The notes below the pieces were generated by a model. It worked only from the letters and a program-made list of their open reading frames with translations, made no database searches and was not told the DNA's origin. This document shows positions 24,316 to 28,479 of a stretch of 28,479 nt of DNA, piece after piece; positions within the stretch are counted from its first letter, which is position 1, and every line of letters starts with the position of its first letter. The position numbers and the translations under genes are program-made. The stretch is from positions 1 to 28,479 of the forward strand of contig CAJTVK010000052.1 in assembly GCA_910579645.1 (NCBI GenBank). The letters are read 5' to 3'. This stretch comes from an uncultured Lachnospiraceae bacterium (lineage in GTDB: Bacteria; Bacillota; Clostridia; Lachnospirales; Lachnospiraceae).

Positions 24316-25065
24316 TCACTTTTCCTGCTTTTTCAATGCCGCACTGAGACTGTTGGGAATCCCTCTTGGACCTCTGACCGCATATATTCCGAATTCTTCC
24401 TTAAGCAGGTCGAAGGTAAACTGTCCTGCCCCATATCTTTTTAACAGTTTTATTTTCATCAACGCTGTAATCGTTAAGTTCTTATCGGCATAATCGCATG
24501 GAATATCCGTTTCCGTCACCTTGCACCGAAACAAAACCGCCGAAACCGGAGCACCCACATATAGAAATACCGTATCCCCCGCCTTAATGCCCCTTCCCTG
24601 CTTCCAAGTAATCTCCTCCTCTGCATCAAAAGCATGCACAATATCATAATATTTCGGATTTGCCGGGATAAGCCATTCCTTGGGCGGACGGTTCTTTTCC
24701 TTCCTCTTTGCCGAAGCCGTGGCCATATAGCTCATGTCAATCAGGCCAAAAACCTTATCTTCCGCCACTGTCCCGTCCAGCAGCACCGTAATCCAATGCT
24801 GCTTATTCATATGATACGCCGGCATAATCCCCTCTTCCCTTATGAGCATATCCCTGAAAAACATATCGTCCACCTTCAGGTTCACCGCATCCGCACAACC
24901 CTCACCGGAAAGCCCCAGCTTACACTTCTCGGCATTCAGCACTAAAGCAAACCACTTATTGTTATCGTCATGACGGAAAACCGCATTCCCGCCAAACTTG
25001 CTCCATGGATATTCCGGAGATACCTTATATTTCTTTTTTATGTAGTCAAAAACCGCCTGCCGCAT
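24316..25065 (-). CDS. MmcQ/YjbR domain fused to an EVE/PUA-like domain
   Basis: A 249-residue two-domain protein. Residues 1-118 are MmcQ/YjbR-like (MRQAVFDYIKKKYKVSPEYPW, FALVLNAEKCKLGLSGEG, PAYHMNKQHWITVLLDGTV). Residues about 128-245 look like an EVE/PUA-type domain (EWLIPANPKYYDIVHAFDAEEEITWKQG, VFLYVGAPVSAVLFRCKVTETDI). EVE domains elsewhere bind modified bases in DNA or RNA; YjbR is annotated as DNA-binding-like with no firm function. I chose ATG 25063-25065 because GGGGAG lies 7 bases upstream and YjbR proteins begin this way. A GTG further upstream overlapping proC by GTGA would add seven residues. Confidence 0.85.
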   Translation of the reverse strand: MRQAVFDYIKKKYKVSPEYPWSKFGGNAVFRHDDNNKWFALVLNAEKCKLGLSGEGCADAVNLKVDDMFFRDMLIREEGIMPAYHMNKQHWITVLLDGTVAEDKVFGLIDMSYMATASAKRKEKNRPPKEWLIPANPKYYDIVHAFDAEEEITWKQGRGIKAGDTVFLYVGAPVSAVLFRCKVTETDIPCDYADKNLTITALMKIKLLKRYGAGQFTFDLLKEEFGIYAVRGPRGIPNSLSAALKKQEK

Positions 25066-25082
25066 TTTATCACTCCCCATTG

Positions 25083-25877
25083 TCACAGTTTCCGGGATTT
25101 CTCCACGCAGGCTTCCAAAGCTTCCATGAATGCCGCCCTTACCCCTCTTTTTTCCAATGCTTTCACGCCTTCTATCGTCGTTCCTCCCGGAGAGCAGACC
25201 ATGTCCTTCAGTTCGCCGGGATGCATCCCTGTCTCAAGCACCAGCTTCGCACTGCCCATTACGGACCAGGCCGCAAATTCATACGCCTGCTTCCTTGGCA
25301 TGCCCGCCTGCACCGCGCCGTCCGCCATGGCCTCAATCATCATAAAAACAAAAGCCGGCGAACTTCCTCCCACCGCGCCTGCCGCATCCATAAGGCGTTC
25401 CGGTATGACAATGGCTTTCCCAAAACTGCTCATCAGCTTTACGCACAGTTCCTCGTCTGCCTTTGCCGCCGCAGCGTTGCCGCATACTGCCGTACAGCCC
25501 GCCCCCACCAATGCCGGTGTATTCGGCATGCATCGGATCAGCCTTATCTCCCTGCCGAATTCCCGCTCTATCCATTCCGTCGTCTTGCCCGCCGCAATAC
25601 TGATTACCAGCTTGTCTTTCCCCACAATATCTTTTATCTCCCCGATGACCTCCGAGAAGAAAACGGGCTTTACCGCCAGTACCAATACCTCCGCCCATTC
25701 CGCTGCCTGCCTATTGTCCCCCGCAATGGCAATTCCAAATTCTTTCTGCATTCTGCTTTTTGTTTCTTCCGTCTTAGCCGAGCCGATGATTTCCTCCGCC
25801 GACACGATTCCCTGTTTCCGTATTCCGCCAATCATGGCTTTCGCCATATTTCCAAGGCCGATAAAACCTATTTTCAT
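25083..25877 (-). CDS. proC: Pyrroline-5-carboxylate reductase
   Basis: Catalyses the last step of proline biosynthesis, NAD(P)H-dependent reduction of pyrroline-5-carboxylate, in the cytosol. The 264-residue protein has the Rossmann motif IGFIGLGNMAKAM at residues 3-15 and AVKPVFFSEV mid-domain. The family signature is in the C-terminal part (AGAVGGSSPAFVFMMIEAMADGAVQAGMPRKQAYEFAAWSVMGSAKLVLE, then HPGELKDMVCSPGGTTIEGV). Length is normal. It is followed 17 bp later by the YjbR-EVE gene and then the hydrolase, so it probably heads that operon. No proA or proB is nearby. The ribosome binding site is a purine-rich stretch, merging into the upstream polypurine region. Confidence 0.97.
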   Translation of the reverse strand: MKIGFIGLGNMAKAMIGGIRKQGIVSAEEIIGSAKTEETKSRMQKEFGIAIAGDNRQAAEWAEVLVLAVKPVFFSEVIGEIKDIVGKDKLVISIAAGKTTEWIEREFGREIRLIRCMPNTPALVGAGCTAVCGNAAAAKADEELCVKLMSSFGKAIVIPERLMDAAGAVGGSSPAFVFMMIEAMADGAVQAGMPRKQAYEFAAWSVMGSAKLVLETGMHPGELKDMVCSPGGTTIEGVKALEKRGVRAAFMEALEACVEKSRKL

Positions 25878-26194
25878 TTTCTGCCTGCCCCTTTCCTGTT
25901 CTTTCTGTCCTCTGCCTATAGTCGTCCGCTTTTGTTTTCTGCTTTGTTCCCTGTCTTTTCTTCCTGTCTTTTATCCCTGTCTTTTATCCCTTTCTTTTAT
26001 TCCTTTCTTTTATCCCTGTCTTTTATCTCTGTTTATGGTTTGTCTTCTTTATTTATGCCTGATTCTCTCTTTTTTCCCGCTCTGCGTTCCCTTCTTTGTC
26101 CCGCCTTTGCTTCCTTCTCTTATTCCCTTTTCTTCTTTCCTCTCTTGTCCCTGCTTCTGCTCCCGTTTTTCCGTTCCTAACTTTATCGCGAGCA
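25878..26194 (-). repeat. Polypurine intergenic tract with 13-bp tandem repeats
   Basis: This 317-bp gap is almost entirely purine on the minus strand, the strand that is transcribed into mRNA sense here. It contains five consecutive 13-bp units (25965-26029) of consensus TGTCTTTTATCCC on the plus strand, with one to three changes per unit. No gene is seen; plus-strand open frames here are translations of low-complexity CT-rich DNA. No standard promoter stands out, although proC must be transcribed across it or from within it. Confidence 0.8.
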
Positions 26195-26233
26195 TCAAGT
26201 TTGATGCCCCGCTTCTTGCGGCGGGGTATTTGA
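26192..26233. repeat. Palindromic repeat element at the methyltransferase gene end
   Basis: Two overlapping structures. A perfect 7-bp palindrome GCATCAA-GT-TTGATGC (26192-26207) adjoins a hairpin CCCCGC / GCGGGG (26207-26212 with 26221-26226, 8-nt loop), which is extended outward by G-U-rich pairing towards 26233. They compete for the same bases at 26206-26207. The gene's stop codon lies inside the palindrome. Confidence 0.6.
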
Positions 26234-27043
26234 CTCCACTGCTCCCCTCCGCCGCCGGCCGGCCGCCTCATACACCAAAAGTGCGGACGCAACTGCCGCA
26301 TTCAATGATTCCAGCTGCCCCTCCATAGGGATACGGACATAGACATCTGCCAGTTCCGCCGTTTCTTCCGTCAGACCGCTTCCTTCATTTCCGATCAGAA
26401 AAGCAGTGGGACGGCAGTATTCAAATTCATCATAACATTTTTCCCCTTTCAGGTGTGCCGCATAAACCGTAATCCCGTTCTCCTGCAGCCGGCATATTGT
26501 TCCGTGGAAATCCTCTGCATACAGAAAAGGAACCCGGTAAACGGAACCCATTGTGGATCTAATGGTTTTGGGATTATAAATATCCGCCGTCCCCTTGCTC
26601 ATAATGACCCCGCTTATGCCCGCCCCTTCCCCGGTTCTTATCATAGTTCCCAGATTGCCCGGGTCCTGTATATCCTCCAGTAAAAGGAACAAAGGATTTT
26701 CTGCCGCCCCGGCCATCTGTTCCAACGTATAGTGTATCTGCCCGGCCACAAAAAGTATTCCCTGCGGGGAGCAAGTATCCGACATTTTTGAAAAAACTTC
26801 TTTGGATACCGTCTCATAACCGCATTCCTCCAACTTTCCCAATATGTCCCGGCTCCGTTCCGCCTTCCCGATCTCCTCCAGAAATCCGTCGGCTATATAA
26901 ATTTCTTTCAGACTGCCAAGAGGTGCCTCCAAAAACATTTTTACCCCTTCCGCCACAAATACCCCGTCTCTGTTCCTCAGTGACGGCTTTTTATTCCACT
27001 GTGCAATCCTCTTCACCCTCTGGTTTCCCACACTGGTTATCAT
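26195..27043 (-). CDS. SpoU/TrmH-family RNA 2'-O-methyltransferase
   Basis: A 282-residue SPOUT methyltransferase that transfers methyl from SAM to a ribose 2'-OH of rRNA or tRNA. Residues about 1-100 form the L30e-like substrate-binding domain (MITSVGNQRVKRIAQWNKKPSLRNRDGVFVAEG). The catalytic domain has motif 1 LEDIQDPGNLGTMIRTGEGAG, motif 2 FLIGNEGSGL and motif 3 IPMEGQLESLNAAVASALLVYE, which contribute to the SAM knot. The target nucleotide cannot be told from sequence. After the usual family end (YEAAGRRR) there is an extra tail, ESNTPPQEAGHQT, encoded by a palindromic repeat. ATG 27041-27043 was chosen over an in-frame TTG five codons upstream. Confidence 0.93.
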   Translation of the reverse strand: MITSVGNQRVKRIAQWNKKPSLRNRDGVFVAEGVKMFLEAPLGSLKEIYIADGFLEEIGKAERSRDILGKLEECGYETVSKEVFSKMSDTCSPQGILFVAGQIHYTLEQMAGAAENPLFLLLEDIQDPGNLGTMIRTGEGAGISGVIMSKGTADIYNPKTIRSTMGSVYRVPFLYAEDFHGTICRLQENGITVYAAHLKGEKCYDEFEYCRPTAFLIGNEGSGLTEETAELADVYVRIPMEGQLESLNAAVASALLVYEAAGRRRRGAVESNTPPQEAGHQT

Positions 27044-27140
27044 CTTCCCACCTGCCAATCCTATACCATTGTTCCCGCAAAGCTGCTGATTTTACAGAAA
27101 GTCATCCGATCTCTTCCTTTCGGCGCCCGTGTGCATGAAA

Positions 27141-27167
27141 CAAACCGGTGCTTTCCGCACCGGTTTG
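27141..27167 (-). terminator. Terminator after pfkA
   Basis: A perfect 11-bp stem (CAAACCGGTGC / GCACCGGTTTG) with a 5-nt loop, followed on the minus strand by TTTC. It lies about 53 bp after the pfkA stop and about 100 bp before the RNA methyltransferase start. Confidence 0.75.
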
Positions 27168-27220
27168 CATAACTGCCCTTGTCATCAAGCCATTTCATGA
27201 CCGCTTTCCGCTTCCGTCCT

Positions 27221-28195
27221 CTACATAGATAATGCCTTGCTCACTTCGTACTGATATTCCGAAATGCTCTTTTCCATTGCCAACGCTTCCTCAATGTCAA
27301 AATCCTGAAATTCCCCATGCTGATAGCCCACCACGCGGTTCGTTTTTCCGGCGCAGAGAATGTCCGCCGCATATGCGCCCATTATGGAGGCATAAAACCG
27401 ATCCTTACAGGTAGGGTTCCCACCCCGCTGCATGTAACCGAGAATCGTCGCTCTCGTCTCAATGCCGGTAGCCGCCTCGATTCTCCTTGCCATAGAAGTG
27501 GAATGGCCGATGCCTTCCGCATTGATGATAATATGATGCGTCTTTCCCCTTTTCCTGTTATTGATAATATTATTGATGATTGTCTGCTCGTTATAATCAT
27601 ATTTTTCCGGAAGGAGAATATCTTCCGCGCCGTTGGCCACACCGCACCAAAGCGCAATATACCCGGCATTTCTTCCCATTACCTCGATAATGCTGCACCT
27701 TTCATGGGAAGAAGAAGTATCGCGCACCTTGTCGATGGCATCCATTGCCGTATTAATAGCCGTATCGAAACCGATGGTATACTCCGTGCAAGTAATGTCC
27801 AGGTCGATGGTACCCGGAATGCCGATGGTATTGATTCCCTTTTTGGAAAGTGCCTGTGCCCCTCGGTAAGAACCGTCCCCACCGATTACAATCAGCCCGT
27901 CGATGCCATGCCTGCGGCATATCTCCACGCCTTTGTTCTGCCCTTCATCCGTCCGGAATTCCGAGCAGCGCGCCGTGCCCAATATGGTGCCGCCCCTTTG
28001 GATAATATCGGATACGCTCCATCTCTCCAAGTCAACGATTTCTTCGTTCAGAAGCCCCTGATATCCCTTTTTAATACCTTTTACCTTGACCCCGTTTGCT
28101 ATCGCTTTTCTCACTACCGCACGGATTGCGGCATTCATTCCCGGCGCATCGCCGCCGCTTGTCAATACCCCTATTGTTTTTATCTCTTTTGCCAT
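27221..28195 (-). CDS. pfkA: ATP-dependent 6-phosphofructokinase
   Basis: Glycolytic enzyme phosphorylating fructose-6-phosphate, cytosolic homotetramer. The 324-residue length is normal. GVLTSGGDAPGMNAAIR (residues 9-25) and GGDGSYRGA carry the ATP-type glycine positions; PPi-dependent enzymes have GGDDT there. The catalytic loop reads PGTIDLDI instead of the textbook PGTIDNDI: both aspartates are kept but the intervening Asn is Leu. EVMGRNAGYIA follows. ATG 28193-28195 has AGAGG 7 bases upstream; a GTG two codons earlier was rejected. It is transcribed alone from its own promoter and ends at a strong terminator. Confidence 0.97.
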   Translation of the reverse strand: MAKEIKTIGVLTSGGDAPGMNAAIRAVVRKAIANGVKVKGIKKGYQGLLNEEIVDLERWSVSDIIQRGGTILGTARCSEFRTDEGQNKGVEICRRHGIDGLIVIGGDGSYRGAQALSKKGINTIGIPGTIDLDITCTEYTIGFDTAINTAMDAIDKVRDTSSSHERCSIIEVMGRNAGYIALWCGVANGAEDILLPEKYDYNEQTIINNIINNRKRGKTHHIIINAEGIGHSTSMARRIEAATGIETRATILGYMQRGGNPTCKDRFYASIMGAYAADILCAGKTNRVVGYQHGEFQDFDIEEALAMEKSISEYQYEVSKALSM

Positions 28196-28238
28196 GGCCA
28201 CACCTCTTCATACCCTTTTCAAATACTAAACTAACCTT

Positions 28239-28267
28239 ATTTTACCTTGTTTACGCATGGTTTTCAA
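28239..28267 (-). promoter_or_regulatory. Promoter of pfkA
   Basis: Minus strand: -35 TTGAAA (28262-28267), 17-bp spacer, -10 TAAAAT (28239-28244). The predicted start is near 28232, about 37 bp before the ATG. Confidence 0.7.
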
Positions 28268-28336
28268 TACATTTTTTACGGATGCCGCGAGTTTATGGTA
28301 ACAGTTTAGCCTACAATATCATTAAGTTAAGCCTCA

Positions 28337-28360
28337 GCCGGCAGCAACGGAACTGCCGGC
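28337..28360. repeat. GCCGGCAG hairpin (copy 2)
   Basis: A perfect 8-bp stem, GCCGGCAG / CTGCCGGC with an 8-nt loop, sister of the hairpin at 5784-5804. No T-run follows on either strand. The rest of the 28268-28479 end of the window holds nothing I can recognise. Confidence 0.55.
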
Positions 28361-28479
28361 CACTAAAAAAACTCACGCACGGGCTGGGTAAGAAAGAATG
28401 TTGGTATTTCCTATTGTTCCCGAAAAGGCATGGAGAAACCGGGCAGCGCGTGCCATTCCCGTTTTCTGCCGGATATCAA

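Noticed and set aside
24970..26328. Long plus-strand frames of about 390-450 residues
   Set aside because: They run antisense to proC and then through the CT-rich repeat tract, giving Phe/Ser/Leu/Pro low-complexity protein. No ribosome binding site or motif.

Overview
This window looks like a chromosomal segment from a Gram-positive Clostridia, most likely a Lachnospiraceae gut bacterium. The evidence is a moderate GC content of about 50 %, strong AGGAGG-type ribosome binding sites, E. coli-like -35/-10 promoters, and protein types typical of that family. I identify 22 protein-coding genes, and all lie on the minus strand. I see no rRNA, tRNA, CRISPR array, insertion sequence or phage gene. 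The plus-strand open frames I checked look like shadows of minus-strand genes or low-complexity DNA.

Regions are described from low to high coordinate; transcription runs high to low. (1) 4-4549 is an aspartate-to-phosphohomoserine operon: an HTH-ACT regulator, homoserine dehydrogenase, a phosphoglycerate-mutase-superfamily protein that probably acts as homoserine kinase, and aspartate kinase. A clear promoter precedes it, and a large compound hairpin (4780-4859) lies further upstream. (2) 4887-5750 is an SPL-type radical SAM protein. (3) 5850-7945 is an AT-rich restriction-modification island: an XRE-fused cytosine-C5 methyltransferase followed by an unassigned, presumed endonuclease, with its own promoter and terminator. 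(4) 7947-11448 holds a YyaL-type thioredoxin/glycosidase-fold protein and an MFS transporter. (5) 11788-15489 is a three-gene sugar cassette: a cupin-like DUF4867 protein, a fucose/arabinose-isomerase-family enzyme and xylulokinase. It ends at a 27-bp-stem hairpin. (6) 15769-18470 is an overlapping operon of an IbrA-like PAPS-reductase-family protein, an IbrB-like ParB/sulfiredoxin-fold protein and an AraC regulator. The regulator sits directly upstream of the sugar cassette and is the obvious candidate to control it. (7) 18704-25877 carries proC, a YjbR-EVE fusion, a CocE/NonD hydrolase and a heterodimeric ABC exporter pair, closely spaced and probably co-transcribed. (8) 26195-28195 holds a SpoU/TrmH RNA methyltransferase and 6-phosphofructokinase, separated by a terminator.

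The parts most worth a second look are the IbrA/IbrB pair coupled to a sugar regulator, the sugar cassette with an AllA-like cupin of unknown function, the R-M island with an unrecognised nuclease, and several non-coding structures. These structures are the compound hairpin upstream of the threonine operon, mutually exclusive hairpins in the sugar-operon leader, a palindromic repeat that supplies the C-terminus of the RNA methyltransferase, and a 300-bp polypurine tract with 13-bp repeats. All functional statements are read from sequence without database searches.
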